Shown piece by piece: positions 17,412 to 25,580 of a stretch of DNA of 64,000 bases. The notes beneath the pieces are model-generated. The model saw only the letters and a program-made list of their open reading frames with translations, was not told the DNA's origin and searched no databases. The first letter of the stretch is position 1. Each line of letters begins with the position of its first letter. The position numbers and the translations under genes are program-made. Where the stretch lies: contig CAYVJA010000001.1 of assembly GCA_964451605.1 (NCBI GenBank), positions 41,164-105,163 of the forward strand, read 5' to 3'. Source of the stretch: JAQVSH01 sp964451605 (lineage in GTDB: Bacteria > Bacteroidota > Bacteroidia > Bacteroidales > UBA4181).

Positions 17412-18479
17412 TTAAGCGTTCAGAAAAAGGGATTCAAAACCATGCAGAATATCTTCGGGAGCATGAACCAATCCACCCATCCGGCCGTAATGCTCTACTC
17501 TGGCTCTTCCTTTTACGGCCAACTGTACATCTTCGACCATCTGGCCACAGCTCATCTCTACCGCCAGGAACCCTTTTACCTTTGAAGCCAGCTGAAAGAT
17601 GGGCTCCGACGGGAAAGGGAAGAGGGTAATAGGACGGAAAATACCTGCCTTAACACCGCGCTGACGCAGCAATTGCAAGGTTTTATGCGCTATTCGGGCG
17701 CTTGCGCCGTAGGCCACAAGCACATAGTCGGCATCTTCGCACTGCATCATCTCAAACCGAACCTCCACCTCCTGCATACGACGATATTTGCTTTGAAGAT
17801 GCAGATTGTGTGCCTCCTGCTTAAGCGGCTCAAGGTTTAATGAGGTGATATGGTGACGAATCTGTCCGGGCTTCTTACCGGTAGTGGCCCAATCAGGATA
17901 GGTGGTTATTCTCTCTGTAGGGTCGGGGAGAACCACCCGTTCCATCATCTGACCAATTACCCCGTCGGACAGAATCATAACCGGATTACGGTATTTAAAG
18001 GCGATGTCGAAGGCAGGGGCAACAAAGTCGGCCATCTCCTGCACACTGGCAGGAGCCATTACCAACATCTTGTAGTCGCCGTGACCTCCTCCCTTTACCA
18101 CCTGGAAATAATCGGATTGAGCCGGCTGAATGGTGCCCAGTCCGGGGCCGCCGCGGGCTACATTCACAATTACACAGGGGAGCTCAGCACCTGCAATATA
18201 GGAGATTCCCTCCATCATAAGACTCAAACCGGGACTGGATGTCGAGGTCATGACCCGTCGACCTGCCGAAGCAGCACCATACACCATATTGATTGCAGCC
18301 ACCTCACTTTCGGCCTGCAAAATTTCTACGCCGCACCCCCTGGAATCATTTTGGTCTATCATATATTCCATGATCTCGGTCTGCGGGGTAATCGGATACC
18401 CGAAGTAGGCATCAACACCTGCCAGGATAGCCGCTTCGGCAATGGCCTCATTGCCCTTCAGAAATTGAATTTTTTCCAT
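17412..18479 (-). CDS. korA: 2-oxoacid:ferredoxin oxidoreductase, alpha subunit (VorB/KorA type)
   Basis: Alpha subunit (355 residues). It begins with the pyrimidine-binding domain signature FLKGNEAIAEAAILAGVDAYFGYPITPQTEIMEYM, contains AGAELPCVIVNVARGGPGLGTIQPAQSDY, and ends with the domain II block VEMSCGQMVEDVQLAV. The match is to the type annotated in Bacteroides as 2-oxoglutarate or 3-methyl-2-oxobutanoate:ferredoxin oxidoreductase. It lies between the small ferredoxin gene and the beta subunit. Confidence 0.93.
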   Translation of the reverse strand: MEKIQFLKGNEAIAEAAILAGVDAYFGYPITPQTEIMEYMIDQNDSRGCGVEILQAESEVAAINMVYGAASAGRRVMTSTSSPGLSLMMEGISYIAGAELPCVIVNVARGGPGLGTIQPAQSDYFQVVKGGGHGDYKMLVMAPASVQEMADFVAPAFDIAFKYRNPVMILSDGVIGQMMERVVLPDPTERITTYPDWATTGKKPGQIRHHITSLNLEPLKQEAHNLHLQSKYRRMQEVEVRFEMMQCEDADYVLVAYGASARIAHKTLQLLRQRGVKAGIFRPITLFPFPSEPIFQLASKVKGFLAVEMSCGQMVEDVQLAVKGRARVEHYGRMGGLVHAPEDILHGFESLFLNA

Positions 18480-18515
18480 GCGATTGATGATAATAGTGGA
18501 ACGTGTTATAGCCCG

Positions 18516-18743
18516 TTATTCCGGTTTGATCCGGAAAACGGTGATCACGCCGTCGGGACAAACCACACCGCAATTTGTACAACCTGTACATACATCGGGA
18601 TTTGCCATGTAGGAATAGTGGTATCCTTTCCTGTTAACATTGGGATTCATATCGATCACCTGATGCGGGCAGGAAACTTTGCAGACTTCGCATCCTTTGC
18701 AGCGCTCAATGTCGACCAGGATGGTTCCTTTCACTTTTGCCAT
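18516..18743 (-). CDS. korD: Ferredoxin-type delta subunit of the 2-oxoacid oxidoreductase (2x[4Fe-4S])
   Basis: A 75-residue ferredoxin subunit with two CxxCxxCxxxCP motifs (CKGCEVCKVSCP and CTGCTNCGVVCP), each for one [4Fe-4S] cluster. It is the first gene of the four-gene set and would pass electrons from the ThDP site to free ferredoxin. It is separated from the alpha subunit by 36 bases. Confidence 0.93.
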   Translation of the reverse strand: MAKVKGTILVDIERCKGCEVCKVSCPHQVIDMNPNVNRKGYHYSYMANPDVCTGCTNCGVVCPDGVITVFRIKPE

Positions 18744-18789
18744 AGAGTCTGATTTTTATATAAGGCACTTAAATTGCCCTACTGGTGGG

Positions 18790-18797
18790 CAAAAATA
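18790..18797 (-). promoter_or_regulatory. Putative promoter (-7 element) of the korDABC operon
   Basis: Minus-strand TATTTTTG matches TAnnTTTG and is about 47 bases upstream of the ferredoxin ATG. A -33 TTTG is not evident at 18-20 bp. Confidence 0.5.
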
Positions 18798-18862
18798 AAC
18801 AATCTGCGGTAATATCGATGGTCTCACAGTAAATAGCGATACAATGCAGGCGTATAAAACAG

Positions 18863-18889
18863 CGAAGCCATCCTTTTGGGATGGCTTCG
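18863..18889 (-). terminator. Rho-independent terminator after serA
   Basis: An 11-bp perfect stem (18863-18873 with 18879-18889, loop TTTTG) followed on the minus strand by a short T-run (CTGTTTTA). It lies 20 bases past the serA stop and separates the serC-serA unit from the korDABC promoter. Confidence 0.8.
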
Positions 18890-18909
18890 GAGGTGTACAT
18901 AAAATGAGG

Positions 18910-19836
18910 TTAAAATTTATTAACCTGGAACTTACAGTTACCGTTTTCGAAGAAATCCACTATCTGCCGGGCTGCCGCAAGACCCGCATTAATATTGGCT
19001 TCGGCTGTTTCTGCTCCTACTTTTTTAGGGGTAGCAAAGGCTCTGATGCCAAAAGAATCGCGGAATTTGGGGTAGCTGTCGGGAGCAATATCAGAGGCAT
19101 ACTTTAAATCGGAACGTTCGAGAAGTGCCTTGTAAAGACCCGCTTCGTCAATTACCTCCTTTCGGGCAGTATTCACCAGAGTTCCCCCTTTGGGCATAGT
19201 CGAGACCAATTCATATCCTATAGACCCTTTGGTTGTTGGTGTTGCGGGAATATGCAACGACACATATTCACAATTGGCATACAACTCCTTCATATCGGTA
19301 ACCGGAATAATTCCATTGGCTTCCATGTCCTTAGCCGAAACAAAAGGATCGAATGCCATCACCTCCATCCCAAAGCCTTTTCCCAGCGCAGCAACCAGTT
19401 TGCCCACGTTCCCAAAGGCATGAATACCCAACCGTTTGCCTTTCAACTCCGTACCGGTTCCGGCATTGAAGTTGTTGCGGGCCATATAGATCATCAAACC
19501 GATGGCCAGTTCGGCCACAGCATTCGAATTTTGTCCGGGTGTATTCATTGCAACAATCTTTCGGGCCGAACAGGCTTCCAGATCGAGATTATCGTAGCCG
19601 GCACCCGCCCTTACCACAATTTTTAAAGCGGAAGCAGCCTCAATCACTTGCGCAGTTACTTTGTCGCTGCGAACAATTAATGCATCAGCCTCCTTTACCG
19701 CCGAAATCAATTCGGGAGTATCCTTATATTTCTCCAGAAGGAGCAGCTGGTATCCCGAGCTTTCAAGGATAGACCGGATTCCGTTTACAGCCACGTCGGC
19801 AAACGGTTTTTCTGTGGCAATCAATACCTTTCTCAT
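18910..19836 (-). CDS. serA: D-3-phosphoglycerate dehydrogenase (no ACT domain; catalytic His replaced by Lys)
   Basis: First step of serine synthesis, oxidising 3-phosphoglycerate with NAD. It is a short 308-residue form without regulatory ASB or ACT domains. The nucleotide-binding region is at about 135-165 (LGIHAFGNVGKLVAALGKGFGMEVMAFDP), and the conserved substrate Arg is in NTARKEVIDE (Arg225). In the place where most family members have the catalytic histidine (TPHxGAST) this protein reads TPKKVGAET, i.e. Lys271. A similar His-to-Lys change has been reported for the Entamoeba/Bacteroidales type, so this is probably a lineage feature and not a dead enzyme. It lies 34 bases after serC in the same operon. 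Confidence 0.93.
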   Translation of the reverse strand: MRKVLIATEKPFADVAVNGIRSILESSGYQLLLLEKYKDTPELISAVKEADALIVRSDKVTAQVIEAASALKIVVRAGAGYDNLDLEACSARKIVAMNTPGQNSNAVAELAIGLMIYMARNNFNAGTGTELKGKRLGIHAFGNVGKLVAALGKGFGMEVMAFDPFVSAKDMEANGIIPVTDMKELYANCEYVSLHIPATPTTKGSIGYELVSTMPKGGTLVNTARKEVIDEAGLYKALLERSDLKYASDIAPDSYPKFRDSFGIRAFATPKKVGAETAEANINAGLAAARQIVDFFENGNCKFQVNKF

Positions 19837-19870
19837 TGGATAAAGACTATTAGGGTTTCAGGATATTCAA

Positions 19871-20935
19871 TCAATGCTTCTTCTCGAACTCTTTCATACA
19901 ATCAATCAGCGCCTGAACCCCATCAACAGACATAGCATTGTAGACAGAGGCACGGAAACCGCCCACAGAACGATGTCCTTTGATACCTACCATGCCTCTG
20001 GCTTTGGCCAAATCCATGAATTCACCTTCCAGTTCGGTATAGGCATCGTTCATTACAAAACAGATATTCATGATGGAGCGATCTTCTACATTGGCGGTTC
20101 CTTTGAAAAGCCGGTTTCTTTCGATCTCCGAATAGAGCATATCGGCTTTCTGCAGATTTACCTTCTCCATTTGGGTAAGTCCTCCCATAGTCTTCAACCA
20201 CCGGAGCGTTTGCAGAGCGGTATAGATGGGGAGAACGGGAGGGGTGTTGTAGAGGGAATCGTTTTCGATATGGGTACGATAATCGAGCATGGTGGGAATG
20301 TAGCGGGTCACCTTTCCCAGGATATCGTTTTTAATAATGACGAAGGTTAAACCAGCCGGAGCAAGATTTTTTTGTGCACCTCCGTAAATAAGACTGTATT
20401 TTGAAACATCAACCGGACGGCTGAAAATATCGGACGACATATCAGCAACCAAAGGTACCGGACTGTCCATATCGGTACGAATCTCAGTACCAAAAATGGT
20501 ATTGTTAGTGGTGATATGGAAATAGTCGGCATCAGCAGGAATGGAGTATCCTTTGGGGATATAGCAGAAATTTTTGTCTTTCGACGAGGCCACCTCTATG
20601 GCCTGGCCGAAACCTTTAGCCTCTTTTAGTGCTTTGCTTGCCCAGGTACCGGTGTTCAGATAGGCAGCTTTCGATTCCAACAGGTTGAAGGGAATCATAC
20701 AGAACTGCAAACTGGCGCCACCTCCCAAAAAGAGCACGGAATAACCCTGGGGGATATCCAATAAATCACGAAATAGCTGAACGGCCTCATTGATTACCGC
20801 TTCAAACTCTTTGCTCCGATGCGAAATTTCCAAAATAGACAATCCGACTCCGGGAAGCTCTAAAACAGCCTTTGCTGTCTCTTCGATGGCAACTCTGGGT
20901 AAAACAGAGGGACCTGCATTAAAATTATATTTCAT
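19871..20935 (-). CDS. serC: Phosphoserine aminotransferase
   Basis: PLP enzyme that makes phosphoserine from 3-phosphohydroxypyruvate and glutamate. The protein (354 residues from the chosen start) opens with KYNFNAGPSVLP, the family hallmark, and includes GGGASLQFCMIPFNLL and the PLP-lysine region SLIYGGAQKNLAPAGLTFVII. Two ATGs lie at 20941 and 20935; the second is preferred because relatives begin MK(K)xNFNAGPS. serC-serA form a serine operon; the third serine gene (serB) is not here. Confidence 0.96.
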   Translation of the reverse strand: MKYNFNAGPSVLPRVAIEETAKAVLELPGVGLSILEISHRSKEFEAVINEAVQLFRDLLDIPQGYSVLFLGGGASLQFCMIPFNLLESKAAYLNTGTWASKALKEAKGFGQAIEVASSKDKNFCYIPKGYSIPADADYFHITTNNTIFGTEIRTDMDSPVPLVADMSSDIFSRPVDVSKYSLIYGGAQKNLAPAGLTFVIIKNDILGKVTRYIPTMLDYRTHIENDSLYNTPPVLPIYTALQTLRWLKTMGGLTQMEKVNLQKADMLYSEIERNRLFKGTANVEDRSIMNICFVMNDAYTELEGEFMDLAKARGMVGIKGHRSVGGFRASVYNAMSVDGVQALIDCMKEFEKKH

Positions 20936-21020
20936 GTACATAGAAATAAGTTGTGCATACTTACGCGGATGCGATCAGTACGAACCGGGGTTGTGATTTT
21001 TTTTCACTAAAAAACGGAAA

Positions 21021-21028
21021 CAAAAGTA
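21021..21028 (-). promoter_or_regulatory. Putative promoter (-7) of serC-serA
   Basis: Minus-strand TACTTTTG, matching TAnnTTTG, about 86 bases before the serC ATG. The transcript leader would contain a short GTGA/TCAC stem around an A-tract (20993-21007). No clear -33 box is visible. Confidence 0.45.
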
Positions 21029-21125
21029 GTGTTTTTTGCGAAAAAAAAAGGAAAAGAGACGTAAATGAAACAGGCAGATTCCGAGAAACTGCTAATTTAC
21101 AGATAATAAATTATCTATCTGACAA

Positions 21126-21851
21126 TTACAAACTTCTATCCAAAGCCACCAGGGCATTTCCCCGTAGAACAGGAATCACCCGGGTCAGATCGAAAGTGTG
21201 ACAATAGGCCAGGATATCATCAAGCCGTTTTTGCCTGAGTCTGCCTCGCTGCGCGGCTTTCTCTACATACGACAAAAGATCCGGCTCGGCCAGTTGCCAT
21301 AAATCGAGCGAAGCGGCAACACTGTCACATTCCGAAATAAAACGCCCTCCCTCTAATAATCTCTTGCACATGGCACCGGCAAGCAGGGTATCTTCCAGAT
21401 TAAAACGATTTTTCCATCCGGCACAAAACAGCAGCACATCCCGTTGTTCCTCTTCGAGCCAACTGCATAGAGCCGAAAAATTCAGATAGGAACCAATCGT
21501 TACGGAGTGACACTCGGATGCCATCATAATCGATTTCGTGCCGTTGGTGGTGGTATAAATCACCGTTTTCCCTTCGATATTCTCTCTGGAAAAATTGGTG
21601 GGTGAGTTGCCAAAATCGGCAAAGTCGAGCGTTATTCCATCCCTTTCGCCGGCTACAACATACCCTTCCGACTTGTATTGACGAAGCGTTTCTGTATTAG
21701 ATACCGGAATCAGCGATGTTGCACCATTCATCAACGCGGTACAGATAGAGGAAGTTGCCCTCAACACATCTATAATCACACAGTTAGCCTCGCGATTCAG
21801 ATGTATATCGAAGAGAGCGGGCGAAAAACAGACTTCCAATCGTTTCTGCAT
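21126..21851 (-). CDS. ComB-family 2-phosphosulfolactate phosphatase-like protein
   Basis: A 241-residue ComB-like protein, recognised by VIIDVLRATSSICTALMNGATSLIPV, GERDGITLDFADFGNSPTNF and VIYTTTNGTKSI. ComB dephosphorylates 2-phosphosulfolactate in coenzyme M synthesis in methanogens, and homologues are scattered in bacteria where the real substrate is mostly unknown. It starts two bases after the gcvT stop, at the end of a kbl-gcvT-comB unit, so a link to amino acid or one-carbon metabolism is possible but unproven. Confidence 0.85.
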   Translation of the reverse strand: MQKRLEVCFSPALFDIHLNREANCVIIDVLRATSSICTALMNGATSLIPVSNTETLRQYKSEGYVVAGERDGITLDFADFGNSPTNFSRENIEGKTVIYTTTNGTKSIMMASECHSVTIGSYLNFSALCSWLEEEQRDVLLFCAGWKNRFNLEDTLLAGAMCKRLLEGGRFISECDSVAASLDLWQLAEPDLLSYVEKAAQRGRLRQKRLDDILAYCHTFDLTRVIPVLRGNALVALDRSL

Positions 21852-21853
21852 GA

Positions 21854-22936
21854 CTAGACCACAAAAGGTGTTTTTACCACTTTGGCTTTCAATAATTTGT
21901 TTCTGACAGAGATGAAAATTTCGGTTCCGGGAAGAGCCATCGCTGCCGGCACAAATCCCATACCTATACCCTTATTCAGAGAGGGCGACTGGGTACCGGA
22001 GGTAACCTGACCCACCTCTTCGCCATTGCCGGTGCAAACAGGATAACCGTGACGGGGAATGCCGCGGTCTATCATTTCGAAACCCACCAGTTTGCGCAGA
22101 ACCCCCTCTGCTATCTGTTTTTCGAACAGCGCAGAATCGATAAAGGATTTGGTAAACTTGGTAATCCAGCCCAAGCCGGCCTCAATGGGAGAGGTGGTAT
22201 CGTCGATATCGTTTCCGTACAACGAAAACCCTTTTTCGAGACGGAGCGTATCGCGGGCACCTAATCCTACAGGTATAATACTAAACTCTTTTCCGGCCTC
22301 CAGAACGGCCTGGTAGATACGGATGGCATCGCTGTTATAAAAGTAGAGTTCGAACCCGCCGGCCCCGGTATAACCTGTATTCGAAATAATTACATTTTTA
22401 GCCCCGGCCAATGAGCCGGTGATAAAGTGGTAATAAGGAATCGAACTCAGAGAAACATCGGTTAGTTTTTGCAGAGTGTCGAGTGCATTGGGCCCCTGAA
22501 CCGCCAGCTGAGAAATAGTATCGGAGGCATTCTCAATCTCAGCCCCAAAGGATTCGTTCTGGAGTAGAATCCAACGATAATCCTTTTCGATATTTGAGGC
22601 ATTCACCACCAGGAGGTACTTCTCCTCTTCGTAGTAATAGACCAGCAGATCATCCACAATTCCCCCCTTTCCGTTGGGAAAACAGGAGTATTGTGCTTTT
22701 CCGGGAACCAGAAGTTTTACATCGTTGGTGGTGATGTATTGTAACAGGGGAAGTGCATTGGGCCCTTTAACCCAAATTTCGCCCATATGCGATACATCAA
22801 AGACACCCACACTATTCCGGACTGCCAGATGTTCTTTAACCAGGCCTGAGAACTCTACAGGCATATTATAACCGGCAAAAGGAACCATTTTGGCTCCCAT
22901 TTCACGGTGCATCGACGCAAATATTGTCTCTTTCAT
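21854..22936 (-). CDS. gcvT: Aminomethyltransferase, glycine cleavage T protein
   Basis: T protein of the glycine cleavage system (360 residues). It transfers the aminomethyl carbon from lipoylated H protein to tetrahydrofolate and releases ammonia. Family signatures are FAGYNMPVEFSGLVKEHLAVRNSVGVFDVSHMGEIWVKG, the folate-binding DDLLVYYY and NTGYTGAGGFELYF regions and GLGARDTLRLEKGFSLYGNDID. It is alone here, with no gcvH or gcvP nearby, but its ATG overlaps the kbl stop by one base, coupling glycine production from threonine to glycine cleavage. Confidence 0.96.
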   Translation of the reverse strand: MKETIFASMHREMGAKMVPFAGYNMPVEFSGLVKEHLAVRNSVGVFDVSHMGEIWVKGPNALPLLQYITTNDVKLLVPGKAQYSCFPNGKGGIVDDLLVYYYEEEKYLLVVNASNIEKDYRWILLQNESFGAEIENASDTISQLAVQGPNALDTLQKLTDVSLSSIPYYHFITGSLAGAKNVIISNTGYTGAGGFELYFYNSDAIRIYQAVLEAGKEFSIIPVGLGARDTLRLEKGFSLYGNDIDDTTSPIEAGLGWITKFTKSFIDSALFEKQIAEGVLRKLVGFEMIDRGIPRHGYPVCTGNGEEVGQVTSGTQSPSLNKGIGMGFVPAAMALPGTEIFISVRNKLLKAKVVKTPFVV

Positions 22937-24126
22937 TAGGATATCACTTTAAATCTTTTGCCCACTTTACAAAATGCCTCTACACAACGATCAATATCGG
23001 CAAACGAATGACCTGCAGATAGTTGAACCCTTATTCGAGCCTGACCCGACGGAACAACCGGATAGTAAAAACCGGTTACATAGATTCCCTCTTCAAGCAT
23101 AGCTGAAGCAAATGCCTGTGAGAGAGGCGCGTCGTACAACATTACAGCACAAATAGCCGATTGTGTAGGCTTCATATCGAAACCCGCTGCAATCATCTGA
23201 TCACGGAAACGGGTAATGTTCGAAACCAACCGGGTATGCAGGGAGTTATCTTCTCCGAGCATCCGAAAAACCTCCAGCGAAGCGCCCACTACTGCGGGAG
23301 GAATAGAATTGGAAAAGAGATAGGGTCTGGAACGTTGACGCAACAGACTGATCAGCTCTTTGGGTCCGGTGGTAAATCCACCTATGGCACCACCAAAGGC
23401 TTTTCCCAGGGTACCGGTGTAAATATCAACTTTACCGTACGTACCAAACTGTTCGCTGACTCCCTTTCCGGTGGGGCCGACCACACCCGCAGAGTGGCAC
23501 TCATCTACCATAACCAGCGCCTCATACTTCTGAGCCAGTTCACAAATCCGGTCCATGGGTGCCACATTCCCATCCATAGAGAAAACCCCGTCGGTAACAA
23601 TAATCCGAAAGCGCGATGATGCAGCCTCCTGCAGAACCTCTTCCAGCGAAGTCATATCGGCATTGGCATAACGGAAACGCTTAGCCTTGCACAATCTGAC
23701 GCCGTCGATAATGGAAGCATGGTTTAACGAATCGGAGATAATGGCATCCTGTTCCGAAAAAAGCGGCTCGAAAAGCCCACCGTTGGCATCGAAACAGGCA
23801 GCATAGAGAATGGTATCTTCGGTTTTAAAAAACCGGGAAATCTCCGCCTCAAGTTCCTTGTGAATCGATTGGGTTCCACAGATAAAGCGAACCGACGACA
23901 TGCCGTATCCAAAGGTATCCATCGCCTTCTTGGCCGCCTCAATTACACGGGGATGGTTAGAGAGGCCCAAATAATTATTGGCGCAGAAGTTAAGTACCTT
24001 CCGGCCCGACTGCAGTGAGATTTCGCTACTCTGAGGAGTGGCAATAATGCGTTCCTGTTTAAACAGGCCGGCCGCTTCGATGGCATGAAGCTCTTCCGCT
24101 AAAAAAGGGGCAATCTGGGTGTACAT
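22936..24126 (-). CDS. kbl: Glycine C-acetyltransferase (2-amino-3-ketobutyrate CoA ligase)
   Basis: PLP enzyme (396 residues) that splits 2-amino-3-ketobutyrate with CoA into glycine and acetyl-CoA, the second step of threonine breakdown. GLFKQERIIATPQ, NFCANNYLGLSNHP, VDECHSAGVVGPTGKGVSEQFG and the PLP-lysine motif TGTLGKAFGGAIGG are all present. The frame stays open further upstream to 24201, but the ATG at 24126 is chosen because relatives begin just there (MYTQIAPFLAEELHAIEAAGLFK). The gene for the first step, an L-threonine dehydrogenase, is divergent across a 306-bp spacer. Confidence 0.96.
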   Translation of the reverse strand: MYTQIAPFLAEELHAIEAAGLFKQERIIATPQSSEISLQSGRKVLNFCANNYLGLSNHPRVIEAAKKAMDTFGYGMSSVRFICGTQSIHKELEAEISRFFKTEDTILYAACFDANGGLFEPLFSEQDAIISDSLNHASIIDGVRLCKAKRFRYANADMTSLEEVLQEAASSRFRIIVTDGVFSMDGNVAPMDRICELAQKYEALVMVDECHSAGVVGPTGKGVSEQFGTYGKVDIYTGTLGKAFGGAIGGFTTGPKELISLLRQRSRPYLFSNSIPPAVVGASLEVFRMLGEDNSLHTRLVSNITRFRDQMIAAGFDMKPTQSAICAVMLYDAPLSQAFASAMLEEGIYVTGFYYPVVPSGQARIRVQLSAGHSFADIDRCVEAFCKVGKRFKVIS

Positions 24127-24277
24127 AATCAAACCGGTAAGGAGGTTTACTACCGCAAAAATCACCTTTTTTTTCGGATAACCAACCCTTTCGGGAAGCA
24201 TCTTTACCCAGACAATCCACCCGGAAGGAATCAGAAAACGGTTATGTTTTCAATCTCAGTACATTGAGATTTACAAT

Positions 24278-24293
24278 TATGTTATATAACATA
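24278..24293. promoter_or_regulatory. Perfect 16-bp palindrome between kbl and tdh (operator candidate)
   Basis: TATGTTATATAACATA, a perfect dyad, sits in the 306-bp divergent spacer. A second, weaker dyad (CTCA-N6-TGAG) lies about 20 bp to its left and an AACATTTT/AAAATGTT stem at 24326-24349. No protein is known to bind; the placing between two genes of one pathway suggests a shared operator. Confidence 0.45.
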
Positions 24294-24400
24294 TATGCGT
24301 TAATTTTCAGCATTTTATGCCGTAAAACATTTTTTAGAAACAAAATGTTGCGGAAAAAAACTACGACAAAAAACAGGGTGTTTCGAGCAATATTCTTCCG

Positions 24401-24408
24401 TATGTTTG
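24401..24408 (+). promoter_or_regulatory. Putative promoter (-7) of tdh
   Basis: TATGTTTG matches TAnnTTTG and is 25 bases before the ATG. Upstream, TTTC at 24381-24384 is a weak -33 box at 16 bp. The rest of the spacer is AT-rich and non-coding. Confidence 0.55.
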
Positions 24409-24432
24409 CTTCGAAAATAGGCAAAATCACAG

Positions 24433-25392
24433 ATGAAGCGTATCCTGATTATTGGATGTACCGGACAAATCGGTACTGAATTAACCGGAGTCCTCAGGGC
24501 ATGTTATGGAAATGAACATGTCATTGCAGGCCACCTGCAACACGAACAACCTTCGTACGAAATCAGATCGGGAGGTCCTGTTGCAGTTGTCGATGTTTTA
24601 GATCCGGATACGCTCCATTCCGTAGTAAAGCGATATAACATTGATGCCATTTTCAATCTGGCCGCCATTCTCTCGGCAGTTGCCGAAGAGAAACCCCGTC
24701 TGGCCTGGAATATCGGAGTTGACGGATTGTTTAATGTACTGGAAATTGCACGGCTGGAGCATTGTGCCCTCTTTTCGCCCAGCTCAATCGGAGCATTCGG
24801 GAAGGGCACGCCACCCCGTAATACCCCTCAGGATGCCCTTCAAAGGCCGTCATCTCTCTATGGTATAACCAAGGTGACAGGCGAACTGCTTTGCGACTAC
24901 TACCATCTGAAATATGGAGTCGATACCCGCTCGGTTCGGTTTCCCGGACTGATTTCGAACGTAGCCCTTCCCGGAGGCGGCACAACCGATTATGCCGTAG
25001 AGCTCTTTTATGCGGCTGTAAAGGGGGAAAAGTTCTATTGTCCCATTGGAGAAGGCACCTATATGGATATGATGTATATGCCCGACGCGCTTCGTGCCTG
25101 CATCGAATTAATGGAGGCCGATCCGGGCCGGTTGAAACACAGAAATGCCTTTAATATTACCGCGATGAGTTTAGCACCCGAACTGCTGTTCTCGGAAGTC
25201 AGAAAACACATTCCTGCCTTTGAAACAGCTTTTCGGATAGATCCGGTTCGTCAGTCCATTGCCGAAAGCTGGCCCGACAGTCTCGACGATACTTGTGCCA
25301 GAGAGGAGTGGGGATGGAAACCGGAGTTCGGTCTGGAACAGATGACGGCCGATATGATTGCAAAACTCAGAATAAAATTGAAAACTGCTTAA
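24433..25392 (+). CDS. tdh: L-threonine 3-dehydrogenase, NAD-dependent epimerase/SDR type
   Basis: A 319-residue extended short-chain dehydrogenase. The NAD-binding start is ILIIGCTGQIGTEL and the catalytic YGITK (YxxxK) follows a serine in FSPSSIGAFG. The epimerase-like TDH branch oxidises L-threonine to 2-amino-3-ketobutyrate and is usually beside kbl, as here. The C-terminus (REEWGWKPEFGLEQMTADM) fits the branch. Other SDR functions are possible from sequence alone, but the kbl context makes TDH most likely. Confidence 0.9.
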   Translation: MKRILIIGCTGQIGTELTGVLRACYGNEHVIAGHLQHEQPSYEIRSGGPVAVVDVLDPDTLHSVVKRYNIDAIFNLAAILSAVAEEKPRLAWNIGVDGLFNVLEIARLEHCALFSPSSIGAFGKGTPPRNTPQDALQRPSSLYGITKVTGELLCDYYHLKYGVDTRSVRFPGLISNVALPGGGTTDYAVELFYAAVKGEKFYCPIGEGTYMDMMYMPDALRACIELMEADPGRLKHRNAFNITAMSLAPELLFSEVRKHIPAFETAFRIDPVRQSIAESWPDSLDDTCAREEWGWKPEFGLEQMTADMIAKLRIKLKTA

Positions 25393-25399
25393 AATGATT

Positions 25400-25407
25400 A
25401 CCTTTGC
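25400..25407 (+). promoter_or_regulatory. Putative promoter (-7) of the DEAD-box helicase gene
   Basis: TACCTTTG just after the tdh stop matches TAnnTTTG; a weak ATTG lies about 21 bp before it. It would give a leader of about 165 bases ahead of the helicase ATG, starting with a 10-bp inverted repeat at 25410-25432 (CCGGGAATTT / AAATTCCGGG). Confidence 0.5.
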
Positions 25408-25409
25408 GC

Positions 25410-25432
25410 CGGGAATTTTTAAAATTCCGGGT
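25410..25432 (+). repeat. 10-bp inverted repeat at the start of the helicase leader
   Basis: CCGGGAATTT, three bases, AAATTCCGGG: a perfect hairpin directly downstream of the likely -7 element. No T-run follows, so it is not a normal terminator for tdh; it may be a 5' stabilising or regulatory hairpin. Confidence 0.6.
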
Positions 25433-25459
25433 TTGCGTCTTGTGAGAGCCGATAATTGT

Positions 25460-25528
25460 ATGCGTGCATTCGCCTTCGTTTCAAAGTTTTTCGCCGCCCT
25501 AATCTTATTCGTTTATCGACCCGCATAA
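25460..25528 (+). CDS. Possible 22-residue upstream ORF in the helicase leader
   Basis: An ATG at 25460 opens 22 codons ending at TAA 25526-25528. The peptide is hydrophobic and Phe-rich (five Phe; core VSKFFAALILFVY). It lies within the long leader of the DEAD-box gene, 52 bases ahead of its ATG. There is no independent support for translation, so it is listed as a candidate uORF only. Confidence 0.25.
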   Translation: MRAFAFVSKFFAALILFVYRPA

Positions 25529-25580
25529 TTCCGGGAGATTGCATGGGGCAATGGCTTGGGTGGCGGAAAATGGTCTTTTC

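Noticed and set aside
17850..18752. 300-codon plus-strand frame opposite korA/korD
   Set aside because: Shadow of well-supported oxidoreductase genes.
18863..18889. Hairpin before serA considered as an attachment or repeat site
   Set aside because: Position after a stop and a T-run on the minus strand fit a simple terminator.
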